NCBI RefSeq assembly: GCF_038396675.1
Contig: NC_088931.1
Coordinates: 19,485,001-19,549,000, forward strand
Source: Hydra vulgaris
Taxonomy: Eukaryota > Cnidaria > Hydrozoa > Anthoathecata > Hydridae
Length of the DNA: 64,000 nucleotides
Direction of reading: 5' to 3'
The notes below the pieces were generated by a model. The model saw only the letters and a program-made list of their open reading frames with translations. It searched no databases and was not told the origin of the DNA. A program made the position numbers and the translations under genes. This document shows positions 1 to 12,635 of the stretch, piece after piece (positions within the stretch are counted from its first letter, which is position 1; each line of letters opens with the position of its first letter).

Positions 1-309
1 AATTTTTTAGGATAATTATATTGGGTAATAGTTCTGCTTTATATTGGGTAATAGTTCTGTTTTTAAGTCAAATTGTCAAGCTTTATCGACTAAAATTTTT
101 TTTTAAATCCTACACTAACTAATTAATATGCGGAAACTATAAATTATAGTATATATCCTAGCATTTATTAGTTATTGCATGAATTCATAAAAGATACAAA
201 AGTCTGACTTCAAAGTTTTTACATAAAATGAAACTTTATGTCAAACTATTAATTTCCACTAGTGACTAGGCTTACTTGTTCTAGTTGCGAACCTTATATA
301 GATGATTCA

Positions 310-1350
310 AATGGGGAAAGAGTCAAATGAAAATATCCAATCTCTTTCTTTATTTAACAAAGACATACATTGTATGAAGGAAAATGGAACTATTGTTGAG
401 CTAATGAAAATCAATACAATGTTAAAGTAAACATTGTCGCTCATAGTTTGGACAAAAAGACTTCAAATATTTATAAAGGTCTTGGAGGTTCATATTGTGA
501 TCTTTGTGACCTTCAATGAAACAATGTAAAAATATACAAACAGTTCAAAATGGTTTCATCATAAACAGGGATGTAAAGTCGACGCAACAAACATTTCTTG
601 ACTTGGTAAAAAATGACGGGACCATTTTGAAAAAAAAAGGATTACAACATTCCACACAGTCAAACTTCAAGTCCGGTTGCATGTTCAAATGTTAGGTCCA
701 TTAAGGTTTTACATGGTTTGCTCGGGAGCTTTGATCATTTTATGAAGGTAGTTGTCCACATGGCGGCAGGTATCTTAACTTGGAAAGAATCTAAGATAAA
801 CAAAAACAAAACATTGCTGAAAGAAGAAAAGGCAAAACTACAAGAAATTATCAAGGCAGGAAACAAAATGGGATTTTGCAGAATCTACTGGAAGGAAGGG
901 AATAAGGGGGGGGGGGGGGGTTAAAAAGTATGGTTTCCTTCTTTCCACAATTCTGAGAGCAATGTCATTTTGCAAAAAAAAATTAATATTGAGCTATACA
1001 AATAAATATGTTGAGCTAAACATCTTGTTTCTACAAGAATTTTATTGGGCAAGTGTAACTCCAACGCTGTACAAAATTCTTGCCCAAAACTAGGAGTTGA
1101 TAGAAGTAAATGATTCCACCGGTTTGAAATCTTGAAGTGAAGAAGGATTGGAAGCTAATAATAAGCGCCACAGATACTTCAGGGAAAAACTATCAGAAAA
1201 AATTAATCAATTGGTCAATATAGAAGATTGCTTCAAAAGACTTTTGGGAATGACCTATTAGTTGTAGAAAAGCGGAGCAAAGGGCATCTATTATGCAAAA
1301 ACTGTTTAGATAGAGGGCATTTTAAACACTCATGTATGCAAAGAAGTGCA
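310..1350 (+). pseudogene. Decayed transposase-like fragment
   Basis: No intact gene remains, but several short plus-strand reading frames fit one another. Around 430-520 the translation reads AHSLDKKTSNIYKGLGGSY followed by CDLCD, a Cys-x-x-Cys pair. Around 700-860 it reads GSFDHFMKVVVHMAAGILTW. Both stretches resemble uncharacterised transposase-like proteins that I recall from cnidarian and arthropod genomes; this is memory, not a search. The Gly-Ser-Tyr-Cys-x-x-Cys pattern is loosely like the zinc-binding segment of RAG1/Transib-type proteins, but I see no catalytic residues. Frameshifts, stops and a 14-16 nt G run near 906-920 show that it is dead. It could belong to the same broad family as the fragment at 38.2-39.9 kb. 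Confidence 0.4.
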
Positions 1351-1480
1351 TCAACTGATATTTTAAAAAAACTTTTTGTTTAAAATAAATTATTTTTGTA
1401 ACACATGCGTATTTAATAATTATTTAAAACCAAATTCTTAGACTTTAACCTCTAGATGGCAATTTTGAAACTCATTTTTT

Positions 1481-1650
1481 TCAAAAACCGCTAATGGGGC
1501 CAACTTAACTTCAGCAAATGAAAGCTTTTATTTTGTAGTTTGTAAACCTTATATAAGGTTTAGTATAAACCATATAAGGTTTAGTATAAACCATATAAGG
1601 TTTAGTATAAATCATACAAGGTTTAGTATGACGCCATTAGCGGTTTTTGA
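1481..1650. mobile_element. Short TIR element (MITE-like) carrying 21-bp tandem repeats
   Basis: A 17-bp terminal sequence, TCAAAAACCGCTAATGG (1481-1497), recurs as its exact reverse complement at 1634-1650. Between the ends lie about four copies of a 21-bp unit containing AAGGTTTAGTATAAACCAT (about 1546-1630), which is itself partly self-complementary. No coding capacity is present. Size and structure suit a non-autonomous DNA element; I see no convincing target-site duplication. Confidence 0.6.
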
Positions 1651-1854
1651 GACAATGACTGAAATGTTCAAAAACTACAGCAAAATCATGTGCAAAAATT
1701 CACAGTTTTTATTTCACTTGTATGAAAATTATCCAATTTTCTTCCGGAAATACTATTATTGTTAGCCAGAAAAATGTATTTTTATGTAGGCTCTTTATCT
1801 CTTATTGTTAAATAATAATTTTCCAAGTTTTAGATCACAAATCTTTGTTTTTTT

Positions 1855-1890
1855 ATCACTTTTTTCAGAGTATACTCTGAAAAAAGTGAT
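1855..1890. repeat. Perfect 36-bp palindrome
   Basis: Two 18-bp arms with no spacer, centred on GTATAC, are perfect reverse complements. No protein feature is associated with it. It is the first of the many short-spacer palindromes in the window. Confidence 0.85.
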
Positions 1891-2059
1891 GTAAAAAAAC
1901 TCTGTTGGGTTTTAAAGTGTTTTTCTCTCTTCCAAATTGTTCAACTTTGCATTGCTGTAACTTTTTAAATAGACAAAAATTTTAACTTTTTTTTTTTAAC
2001 TTAAACCTGCCAGCCATTTAAGTCTACAAAAATTAAGTTAAATTTTAAGTTCAAAACAT

Positions 2060-4145
2060 TAAATATTTTACTGGTCTCTCTTTACCTCTCTGTTAATATT
2101 GTTGTTACTGGTGACTTTAATGTTCATCACACTGAATGGCTTGGCTCTAGGGCCACTGACCCTGCTGACACTAAAGCCTATAACTTCTGCATTTCTCAAT
2201 CTTTTACTCAGATAGTTAACTTTGTGACTCATTTTCCTTACAACCCTAGTCATTGACCTTCACTCCTTGATTTATGTCTGGTCGCTGATTCTAGCTTGTT
2301 TTTAGTTTCTCCTTTTTTTTCCTTAAGTGGTACTGAAAATGCAATGATCTTTTTAAATCTTTCATCTCGTACTTCTTTTTTGAACTCACCTTATCATTGC
2401 AATACTTACTACTACCCTAAAGTTGATTGGGATTCTTTTCCTGATTTTTTTTCGTGATGGTCCTTGGACTAATATCTTTTCCCTCTCAGCTGAAAAATGT
2501 GCCTCCTATGTAATCTCCTGGATTCAGGCCGGAATGGAATTTTTTATACCTTCTTGTCAGTTCCAAGTTAAGCTTCATTCTATTCCATAGTTTACACACA
2601 CTTGTGCAGCTGCTATATCTAATCGTATTCGTTTTTTAACTTTTTCAAAAGAACAACTCTCTTGAGAACAAATGGCTATTTATTATTGCAAGAAATCAAT
2701 GTAAAAAGATGTTGCCTGATGCTAAGCTCAATTATTATCAGTTTACTAAATCTCATATCTTATTTCAGAAGTTAGGCTATATAGACATTTGGAAAATCTT
2801 CAACAGCGTTGTTAACAAAGGATGGTCTTACATTACACCTTTCATTAAGGGACTAATCTTATTACCTCTCCAAAGAATAAGGCTGAACTATTTGCAAAGA
2901 ACTTTTCTTCTTATGGCCATTTTCTTCCTTCCATTCCAATTAAAAAGGTTAACCTATTGTTAGACATTCAAATCACTCCAGCTTCTGTTGCTTAAGTCAT
3001 ATCTCAATTAAACTCTTATACGGCTTGTAGATCAGACATTCCTGCCACAGTCTTACAAAATTGTTCTCCAAAACTCCCTTCAATAAGTTCTTTCTTATGG
3101 CTTTATTTAAGTCATCTTCAAAGGCCAACACTCTCCTTTATTTCCTGTAACTTCTGGGGTACCTCAAGGTTCTATCCTTGGTCCTGTTTTGTTTCTTATC
3201 TACATTAATAATTATCCTGACAACCTTACATCTAAAGTAGCTCTTTTTACTGATGAACCAACTTTATACTCCTGTCTTGATAAAAAGTCTTCTCTTTTTG
3301 ATCGCTTAGAACAGGCAGCTGATCTTGAATATGATCTCACTTCTGTAACTGATTGAAAAGGCTCACAGTGGCTTGTAAATTTTAACTCCAACAAAACTCA
3401 GTTATTTACTCCAAACAACTCTCGCAGTACTGTTGACATTCCTATATTGATGAATGGCAACCCTCTCACTGAGTCCTCTTCTTTACATCTTCTTAGATTA
3501 CTATTTACTATAGACCTTTCATGAAAACCTTATATACAATTGGTTGCTAAATTAGCATCTGCTAAGGTTGCTTCTCTTTATCATGTTTACCATTTTCTCC
3601 CTCCTGATTGGACTCTCTACCTCTAAAAATCTCTTATTTATCCCTGTATGGAATACTGTTGTCATATTTGGGCTGGTTCTTTTAATGATGCTCTTTCTCT
3701 TCTAGAACAGGTCAAAAAAAAACGCATTGTAAATGTAGTTGGACCTGGTCTAACTGCTAAGCTTGACTCTCTTTCCCATCGTCATAAAGTTGCATCTCTT
3801 TCTCTTTTCTACAAATACTACTATCATGGTCACTGCTTGAAGGAGCTATCATCTCTAGTTCCAATAACTAAAACTCATTCTCACTTGACTCGTCATTTAT
3901 CTATGTCTCATTCTTTTACTGTATCTGTCCATGCATACTCCAAAAACTTTCTAGTAACTCCAAACTCAATAGTGGTTGCTTGCAGCCTTGTTGGTAGTGA
4001 ATTAGAATTAAAAAAAAAAAATGTCATCAATCCAGACAAATGCTGTGGAAGACCAAGAATTACTGTTCCAAAAACAGACAACATATTATGCTGTTTGTAT
4101 GTGAAGGACATACAGATTATAAGCTCACAAATTCTTACTTAACAA
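2060..4145 (+). mobile_element. Decayed CR1/Jockey-type LINE copy
   Basis: Plus-strand frames follow the order of a non-LTR retrotransposon ORF2. At 2095-2290 is the end of the endonuclease domain (GDFNVHHTEWLGS). At 3140-3260 comes reverse transcriptase sequence (GVPQGSILGP-like, then YINN). At 3440-3570 is the thumb region, and at 3648-3950 the C-terminal segment beginning MEYCCHIWAGS. The position of the catalytic FADDT box reads FTDEPT, so the second Asp is lost and the copy would be inactive even without its many stops. It is the same family as the copy at 62.0-64.0 kb, whose C-terminal segment also starts MEYCCHIW. The segment between endonuclease and RT is shortened. The 3' boundary lies somewhere between 3960 and 4145. 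Confidence 0.85.
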
Positions 4146-5080
4146 CCTCCTAGTGGAATTATTAATGTCTGCACAGTTTCAAGACACCTGGTCAATGATC
4201 TTTGATAATTTTGTGCTACACCAAAACCATAACTTTCTTTAAAAAAACACAACAACAACAAGGACAATGATCGAACTGTTAAAATGTGGCAATGTGTCAC
4301 GCAAGTACAAAGAGTAATAGTTTTATTATTATTAAGGTTCTTAACCCAGATACTTTCCCACTTTCCAGATAACCACTTACCTTCACTCCTTAGTTTGTTT
4401 TTTCTCTTTAACTCAATATTGTATTTTTTTCTCTTCCTAATCCCCTCCAGTTCAAATCATTCTAATTAATGCATTTTTCTAATTAAAAATGCCTTAATTA
4501 GAATAAAACTTATCTAATTTTTCTCCTTTTATCAGATTTCTTTCTGTACTTCATTCATAACTATCTTAAGACTGACTGGGATTCTTTCCATGATTTAATT
4601 TTCCGATGAAATTCAAACTTTATATCCCTATGAACAAACAATTTTTTTCATAGAAAAGAGATATTGTCATAGCAACATTCATAGATACATTCATAGCAAA
4701 TTGAAATTGTCTAATGCTCTCAGATTACTCGTATTTAATCTCAAGAGCTTCAGAGACTTTAATAGTGTCCAATAGTAACAGATATCATTAATATCATTAA
4801 CAAAAGTAAATCCAATATTCCATTTCTCTTTTATTGGTCAGATCTTATTAACTCTTTTAGGTATAAGGAATAGAGGATAAAGCTTATTTTTTTCAAACAA
4901 ATTTTTGTTTAAAAATAAGATTATAATTGTGACCGGAACAAATCAACAACTATGTAGAGAATGCTGTATTATGAAACTATTTAATTTTAAATATTTCTGG
5001 AAAAAACAACTTGTTTTTAATACCACACTTCTTCTAACAAGAGCTTTATCAACATTATACATTATAAATATTTTCTTCAA
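4146..5080. other. AT-rich DNA without a recognisable gene
   Basis: No coding frame with family resemblance is visible. A weak trace of LINE endonuclease-like sequence occurs around 4360-4620, too degraded to delimit. Confidence 0.5.
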
Positions 5081-5082
5081 AC

Positions 5083-5110
5083 ATATCTTGCTGTTGCAAC
5101 AGCAAGATAT
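5083..5110. repeat. Perfect 28-bp palindrome
   Basis: Two 14-bp arms meet without a spacer at TTGCAA and are perfect reverse complements. Confidence 0.8.
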
Positions 5111-6627
5111 AAACTAAAATTCAACAAATTATTTCTAATAAAGAATCCTTTAGTTTAAAATAACAAAGTTTTGTTAATTTTTGCAAATATCACAGTTTTT
5201 TTCTAAGAAAAAAACTTTAATATATTGATAATCAGTTAAAAAAGGCATTTAATTTTGAATGTAACTGCATGAGGATCACAGCTATTTGTAATTTGAATAA
5301 AATTTTACAGCCAATCACAATGATTATGATATTTCTATATTTATGGCTACATACTAATTTTCTTGCACCTAAACAATCTTCTTTATTTCCATGTAACTTT
5401 CAACACCAACCAACCAGTTCAAGCCCTAAGCTCCACTTCAAGCCCCAAACATTACTTCAACCTTTCATAGAGAAAACATACTCAAAACTGGCTACCTGTT
5501 CTAAGCAATCAAAAAGTGATGACTAGAACATATGGTAGTATAGAATATATGGTAGTATTATCAGGAAGATCATTACCTTAGACAGGATGAAATCTTTTGG
5601 TACTCCAGTAGTTTTTGAAAATGAAGAACATTGCCTATCAAAGACAGCTTAAACCTGCAATTAAAGATTCAATAATTTTAAAAACTTTGCCAAATGCTCC
5701 ACATGAAAAGCGCTTATGAAGACCAGCATGATACTATCAAAAGTCTTTGATATATTTAGAACCTCACCCCATTTATCAAAACTGTTTAAATTTTCATTTC
5801 CTGTAAAATTTTAAAATTATTAAGATAAAAAGCAAAATTTAATTTGTAAAATAATAATAATAATAAAATATAATGAAAACAAAAGCTTATTGTAGAACCT
5901 GTAAAATTACATTATTACTAAGTCATGAGTATTGTCACTTCAAAGAAGTAATGAGTATTTTCACATCAAAGAAGTCATGAGTATTGTCACTTTAAAGAAG
6001 TAATGCACATGTTTGATGTAAGCCATAGTAATAAATTTGTAACCTTATTTGAGCAAGCAGAGCATAATTGAACAATTTCATCACACCGATGTGACCATGA
6101 GGTGTTTGTTTGATGTATAACTGCTGTTAATTTGTTCAAAACAGATGGCTGAGTAAGAAATGGTTGTAATGGATTAGAAGCATTAAACTTTTCAAGATTT
6201 GTAGTTGGTTGCGAATAAGCACCAGGAGAATCTACTCCTGAAAAATAAAATCAAACAAATGATCAAAATCAGAAAACTATTTATTATACAAAATTACATT
6301 TGTCTAATTATTTTAGAAACATTCAACATAAAATTTTTACTGTTTTACTTATTTGTAAAATAAACAATCAAAACCTTGTAAACTTGTTTTTTATTTTATA
6401 ACTATATTTAATCAAAAACTTATAACTATTTAGAAAATATAAATGTTTTGCAAAATTTAATATTATTATTAAGTTAATTTAAATGACTACTAGAGTGGAC
6501 TTTTTTTTAATTTTTATATAAATATCCTACTATGCTATTGTTTTCTACCATATATACAAATGATTACTACCAAATGTAAACTTATCAAAAAAAAGACATC
6601 AAAAGTTTAATATCTAAAGAGTTTATT
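5111..6627. other. AT-rich DNA with a short tandem repeat
   Basis: Three imperfect copies of a unit containing AGTCATGAGTATTGTCACTT occur at about 5920-6005. No gene is recognised in the remainder. Confidence 0.5.
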
Positions 6628-6639
6628 TGAAAAAGACTA

Positions 6640-6855
6640 ATAGGTAGCTTAATGATGACAATAAGTAGCTTAATGATGACAATAGGTAGCTTAATGATGA
6701 TAATAGGTAACTTAATGATGACAATAGGCAGCTTAATGATGATAATAAGTAGCTTAATGATGACAATAGGTAGCTTAATGATGACAATAGGTAGCTTAAT
6801 GATGATGATAAGTAGCTTAATGATGATAATAGGTAGCTTAATGATGATAAGCAAT
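6640..6855. repeat. 21-bp minisatellite, about 10 copies
   Basis: The unit is close to TAGGTAGCTTAATGATGACAA with single-base variants. Because 21 is a multiple of three, open frames appear on both strands (repeated SLMMTIG on plus, KLPIVII and SYLLSSL on minus). They are by-products of the repeat and not evidence of a gene. Confidence 0.9.
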
Positions 6856-8600
6856 TACTAAAACTATTATTTAATAACTTACTATGCTGCAAAGTTTTTT
6901 ATAAGATATAAAAATAATATTTAATAACAATAATTATCTAATATTTGAAGGTTACATGATATGTTAATCTCGAATGAAACTATATTAAATGTAAAATACA
7001 CTTTTTTTAAACTTAACTTTTTTACCTTTTTGTTCTGTAATATATATATTAAAAAAAAAAAAAAAATTTCTTTTCATTTATATTAAGAACATTAAATAGT
7101 AAAAAATAAAAAAAATTTATCAAAAGCATACAAAAATGTAGCAACTAGGTCTGCTACATGTATGTAAGTAATAACTAACATAAATGTGAGTTTCCAAACA
7201 GGACAAATAAAAGTTTAAAGTTTTTCTACTTTTTAAAATTATAATTTGCGAATTATGCACCACATATCTTATATGTGGTGCATAATTTGCAAAAAGTTTA
7301 CAGGCCTTATTAAAATTATTATAATCCATATATTAGCGAAATTGTTATTTATCATCTAAAATCATTTTTTATGCAATAAACAAACTACCCACAATAATTT
7401 TTTATATAAAAGGAAATGTTTCTAGTTGCAGAACTGCCCCTGTTAAATAAAAGATTTGATCATGTTTAAAGATGTCAACGTGCCCACAATGTAGCAAGGA
7501 ATTTTTTTTTTCATCTTTTTTCCAGCCTTGAGCTTTACAATAAAAGTTTTTGTCACCATATAAAAAACATTCAAAAGCATTATATAATTGACATTTCCAG
7601 CATATAATCACAAATATATCCAACACAGCTGTTACTCATGGTAATAATATGCATTTACCATTATTTTTTTAATAAAAAAAATCACAAAACAATACTAAAA
7701 CCCTACTAATGACTTTTTTAAAAACGCATATAATTAAAATAATTATTAAAACATGTTTTTTTTGAAATTTACTTAAGTTTTGAATCTTTTTTCGAAATAA
7801 AAAAATTTATTTGAGTTACTTATTTTAGTTTTTTTAAAGTTAAATTTTAGTGTTTTTTTCAGAGAAAACTCTTCAAATTTTGATTGACAGTTCCTTTAGC
7901 AAATAGTAGTGAATAAATTTAAATTTTGTGTGCTTCGGGAAACTACTTGTGGTAAATATCAAAGTTATGCATTAAAGTAAAGTACACAATTGCTTTTTGA
8001 AAAATCCCTTTTTTTAAAAAGAAAAAAATCTAACAAACTATGAAACATTGTTTAATATACAATTAAAAACATAGATACAGTATAAACTACTGTTATTCTA
8101 ATGTGTCCTGTTAAATTACTATATAATAAAAACAAACAATTTTACAGCTTTCTCAAACAGTATTTGAATATTCTCACAGATCTTCTTCTACAGCGTTCTT
8201 TTACAGCATTCACAGACCTTTCTTCTACAGCAATTTAAAAAAATTTCTCATATGTTTTCATAGGTTAGAACTGGTTCAGGATCATCACAATTAACCTGCT
8301 AATGTTAACAGGTAACACAGTACTACCTGGCTCATGTCTTGCTGCCTTTTAGAGTTTGTTTTTGGATGTTTTTTTAGGATTTTGCTCTCCTAGACAAAAA
8401 CTAGGCAAATGCAACTGTATAACTCATAACTTGGGATGCCATACATTATCTATAAATGAGTTAAGTTCTCTTTAACTTAAACCATGAATAAAGTAATCAA
8501 AAATATTAAACATAAAAATCACCACCACCATCAAACTGCTTCAATATATCCTTAACAAATATTTGTGATTTTTAAATAAACTTTTTATCAGTTCAATCTT
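6856..8600. other. AT-rich DNA, no gene recognised; contains a hairpin
   Basis: The one structured element is an inverted repeat at 7246-7292: 22-bp arms with one mismatch around the 3-nt loop CTT. Short open frames at 7120-7626 show no family resemblance and have AT-driven composition. Confidence 0.6.
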
Positions 8601-9295
8601 AAATCTTGCAAAATTTACCAGATTTAATTGCTCTTTGTGAGACAAATTTGAATTTAGCTGTTTCTTCTTTGGATCTCAGAAGTGATGTCAACTATCCTTT
8701 GATCGCAAAGAATCCAATAGTCACATGCTTGACTTGTTTTAAATCTTCTAAAGACTTCTGTCTTCACAAGACAGAACTTTTTTTAGATGTGATTCAGAAA
8801 TCACATCTAAAAAAAGTGATCAAATTAAATGTGCCCTTTCTCTTTACTCGTCTGTCAATATTGCCAATATTTAGCTCAGCTCCAATCACTGACCCTGCCG
8901 GCTCTAAAACTTTTATAGTTCTCAATCTCTTACTCAGATAGTTAACTTTGCTACTTGTTTACCAGGCAACTCTTATCACTTAAATTCATTCCTTGATTTG
9001 TATCTTGTCTCTGACTTTAGCTTGTATTCAGTTTCTCATTGTTCTTTTTTAAGTGGTTCGGACCATGCAATGATTTTTATAAATCTTTTATCTCATACTT
9101 CTTCTTTGGACTCTACATTCGCACTACTTATTACTACCCAAAAGCTGACTAAAACTCTTTTTGTGATATTTTTCTTGACAATCTTTGGACTGATGGCTTT
9201 TGTTTCCCTGCTAATAAGGGCTGTGTATCCTCCTGGATTTAGGCAGTACAGAAACTTTTATTTCTTCTCATCGGTTTTGAGTCAAAAAGCATAAC
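8590..9295 (+). mobile_element. Decayed LINE endonuclease fragment
   Basis: The translation starts with LPDLIALCETNLN, typical of the apurinic-endonuclease domain of CR1/Jockey LINEs (the Glu of the CETN motif is present). It continues to DFSLYSVSHCSFLSGSDHA at about 9010-9070, matching the end of the domain in the copy near 2.3 kb. Frameshifts separate the two parts. No reverse transcriptase follows, so this is a fragment. A 19-bp-arm palindrome at 8776-8817 interrupts the endonuclease segment. Confidence 0.8.
8776..8817. repeat. Palindrome inside LINE coding sequence
   Basis: Perfect 19-bp arms flank a 4-nt loop (CAGA). The hairpin lies inside the decayed endonuclease frame, so it arose within or after the LINE copy. 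Confidence 0.85.
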
Positions 9296-11270
9296 TCTAC
9301 TACATACTAATAGTTAAATAACTCTATACCTACTTTTGAGTGGTATTTTAATGAAGTAGTTAAGGTTATAAAAACAGCACACTGTTGAAAACAATTTTTT
9401 TTTTTTTAAGTTTAAAATGCAAATACATAAATTATGCTCATTATTCACAAACATAATAAATTCTGATAAAATAAAAAAGTTCAAATTTTAATAAAAATAA
9501 CTTTTTTATTGAAAATTTTTTATGGAAATAATCAAAATATTCAGCTACAGAAAAAAAACTTATTACTTTAATACTATTGTTTGAACTTTTATTTGAATTA
9601 AACTATTGTTTGAATTTTTATAACACTCACTTTTTTATTGAAATATTCAAAATAGTTAAAGGCTCAAATTAAGTGATTGCAAATCGCGATATCTGGAAAT
9701 GCTTCTGGTTTTTATTCAATATTTATATTTATTCAATAAAAAAAAATAATATTGATCTTGAAATTCCAATCTCATTATAAAACCATATTATTTTATAAGA
9801 TTTAAAATACTTGTATATCTTATTCAAATCTTATTAAATATTATCTTATAAATATAGCTGTCAATATTGCTCATAACTCTCTAATGCAGATATGTATATA
9901 CAATTAAAGACAGACAATTAAAACTCTCTAAAGCAGATATGTATATACAATTAAAGACAGACAATTAAACTCTCTAACGCAGATATGTATATAAAATTAA
10001 AGACAGACAATAAACTCTCTAACGCAGATATGTATATAAAATTAAAGACAGTGGAGTTTAAAAACATATAAAAACTAATTTAAACTACTTATAGTTATTT
10101 TAAAACAAAATAAAAAAACTTTAATAACTTATATTAAAAAAATATCTTTTTTATTATTTTTATAATCAATTAATTAATTTCTAATTCAAAACATTTAAAC
10201 ATTTAAATAAATAATTCCTCAAGGTTTCTCCCTAAACAAAAATCGATTTAAATGTTTCATACAATTGCAAATAGTTTTATATAATTTTTTATTGGTTTAT
10301 TTTTAAATTATCACGCAAATTTTTGGACCTTTAGTAATTTTTTTCAATAACTTTTTTTCATTTATAATGCTTATATTATCTGGTTTCTAAACAAAAAAAT
10401 AATTAAAATATGTAAGTTTTGACTTACTATTTTTGCAGTAGTAAATTTATTGTTTTGTTTTTTCATTAATTTTTGAAATATGATAAATTGACTGTTTCAT
10501 TAAAACAGTGTTCATGGCTTTTAATAAACTGAGAATTCGAGGACCAGAAATATTTCCAGATATCTTTGAAGTTTAAAATCAAACCTGATTTTACACTTTA
10601 GTGTGACTATTATTATATACTGTTCAATAAGCAAATTTTATTGTTTGGAAAAAATTATTTTTTGTTTAAACCTATAATGCTTTTATTCCACTTTTTTATT
10701 TTACTAGAAATGAAATTCTTTGAAAACATTAAAAATATGTACGAAGTGTACATTAAAGTTGTTTAAAAAATCATAAGTGTTGATAACAAATATGTTAATA
10801 GCAAATGTGTTAATAACAAATAACACAAGTGTACATAAATCATTTTGTAAAAAAAAAGAAAAAAAATTATTTTACTTAAAATTGCTGGTAAAAAAAATAA
10901 CCAAAAAACCAAACTTTTTTCTTACAATATTTAAAGTTTTTAGTTTATTACTCGCTGACTTTTTTTAAAATAAAAAATAACTGTTATAGTCTGTTAATAG
11001 ATAACAGGATAAAACAAAAAATTGTTTATTCATTTAGTTACAGACAAAACACGGTTAAATGTCAAAAAAATAAACAAAGATTTTTGTATTTTTAAAAAAC
11101 CAGAAATCTAAGAAAACATTTGATAACATTTTCACATAATAACATTTCTATATTGTTTTGAGTTAATTAATCAATTAAACTAATTCAGGTAGTTCAAAAA
11201 AGTTAATGAGAATAAAAATCAAAAACACAGTTACAGTAATGCGTTAAGCAGTTTTTATTCATAACAAGAC
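9296..11270. other. Very AT-rich DNA with a tandem repeat
   Basis: About four copies of a unit of roughly 46 bp containing GCAGATATGTATATACAATT lie at about 9880-10050. Elsewhere there are only homopolymer-rich stretches and chance frames; no gene is recognised. Confidence 0.6.
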
Positions 11271-12045
11271 CTGCTACATAAATGATCTTCCTGATAACAT
11301 TACATTTAAACTCTATTTGCTGACAACTCAACTTTATACTCCTGTCTTGACAAAAAATCTTCTCTTTTCAATCGCTTAGAACAGGCAGCTGATTTTAAAT
11401 CTGATCTCTCTTCTGTAACCACTTGGAGCTATTTACTGCAAACAACTATCACAATACTGCAACCCTCGGAATTAGGGCCAACATTCAGCAATGCCGACCT
11501 AACTGCTGACCTGAAAGTATTTGAGGTCGGCAAAAAATTACCAACCTCGTTTTTATGTTTTATGGTTTGACCTTAGTATCAAATAATTTTTGCCAACCTG
11601 ATGCTGACCTCAAAAAGATTGAGGTCGGCAAATTATTGCCGACCTCATTTTTCCTAATTCCGAGGGTTGATACTGTTGACATTCCAATATTGATGAATAG
11701 CAACCCTCTCACTGAGTCCTTTACTTTACATCTTCTCGATTGACCATTCACTAGTGATCTCTCATTGAAACCATAAATACAATCAATTGTGAAATCAGCT
11801 TCTACTAATGCCGGTTTGCTTTATCGTATTTGCTATTTTCCGTTCCACTGATTCCATTCTTGACCTTTACAAATCTCTTATTTGTCCCTGTATGGAAAAC
11901 TATTGACATATTTGGGTTGGTTCTTCTAATAAAGCTCTTTCTACTTTAGACAAGGTCTAAAAACACATTGTAAATGTAGTTGGACCTACTTTATCTTCTA
12001 AGATTGAGCCTTTTCCCTTTTCTACAAATACTATCATGGTCACTA
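11270..12045 (+). mobile_element. Decayed LINE RT and C-terminal fragment, split by a MITE
   Basis: Sequence at 11320-11450 matches the post-catalytic RT region of the copy at 3.25-3.4 kb (TTLYSCLDKKSSLF-like). The match resumes at 11676 (TVDIPILMN) and runs through the thumb and C-terminal segment to about 12045. The two parts are separated exactly by the element at 11460-11669. Numerous stops make it a pseudo-copy. Confidence 0.8.
11460..11669. mobile_element. 210-bp MITE with TIRs and a 6-bp target duplication
   Basis: The ends are perfect inverted repeats beginning CAACCCTCGGAATTAGG (11460-11476 and the reverse complement at 11653-11669). The 6-bp sequence ATACTG occurs immediately before (11454-11459) and after (11670-11675). 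Removing the element and one duplicate gives the LINE sequence seen in the copy near 3430, so the insertion is precise. Inside, the motif GAGGTCGGCAA and its complement recur and could form two hairpins. There is no coding capacity. Confidence 0.9.
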
Positions 12046-12122
12046 GGGATATGACTTTTTAAGCTATTGTCAGTTTTAATTGATCATAGTTTACAAACTT
12101 GAGAAACGATAGTTTTAAAATT

Positions 12123-12222
12123 AATGCGGTAGTGGTGCAGTGGTAGAGCGCTCGCTTCATCAGCGAGCGCTTGTGAAGCGAGCCTTCTCGGCCTTGGGTA
12201 GGTGAATTATTAAAAAAAAATT
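12123..12222 (+). mobile_element. tRNA-derived SINE with internal deletion
   Basis: The head GCGGTAGTGGTGCAGTGG and following bases look like a tRNA 5' half with a pol III A box. It then jumps to the 3' body TTCTCGGCCTTGGGTAGGTG and an A-rich tail. Compared with the longer minus-strand copy near 17.96-18.19 kb, the B box and central body are missing, so this copy should not be transcribed by pol III. Confidence 0.75.
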
Positions 12223-12404
12223 TTTATAGTCATATCAAATATAGTTTTAAAATGTCCTAAATTATTACACAATACAGAAAATAGTTAGTACCTGGCTGTG
12301 TTTTATGTCATTATTAAGTATTTTTTGCATTTCAATGTCTTTTTAATTAATTTTGTATATAAACAGTAAGTTTTTTAAAGAAAAGTATTCTATTAATTTT
12401 AAAA

Positions 12405-12635
12405 CATGGAATACAAATTTTATCCATGCTTTTTAGATTTTAGTGTGTCAAACAAATATATTTTATCGATGCTTTTTAGATTCTAGTGTGTCAAACAAAT
12501 GTATTTTATCCATGCTTTTTAGATTTTTCTAGTGTCAAACAAATATATCTTATTCATGCTTTTTAGATTTTAGTGTGTCAAACAAATATATTTTGTCCAT
12601 GCTTTTTAGATTCTAGTGTGTCAAACAAATATAAC
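12405..12635. repeat. Minisatellite of about 46-50 bp, five copies
   Basis: The unit contains ATGCTTTTTAGATTTTAGTG followed by TGTCAAACAAATATATTTTAT. Copies diverge by a few substitutions and small indels. Confidence 0.85.

Noticed and set aside
6585..6892. Repetitive frames with KLPIVII or SSLSYL units, or a possible CRISPR-like array
   Set aside because: The array is a continuous 21-bp tandem repeat without unique spacers; frames stay open only because the unit is a multiple of three.
8998..9294. Membrane protein suggested by a hydrophobic 98-residue frame
   Set aside because: The sequence is LINE endonuclease in a shifted, decayed frame.
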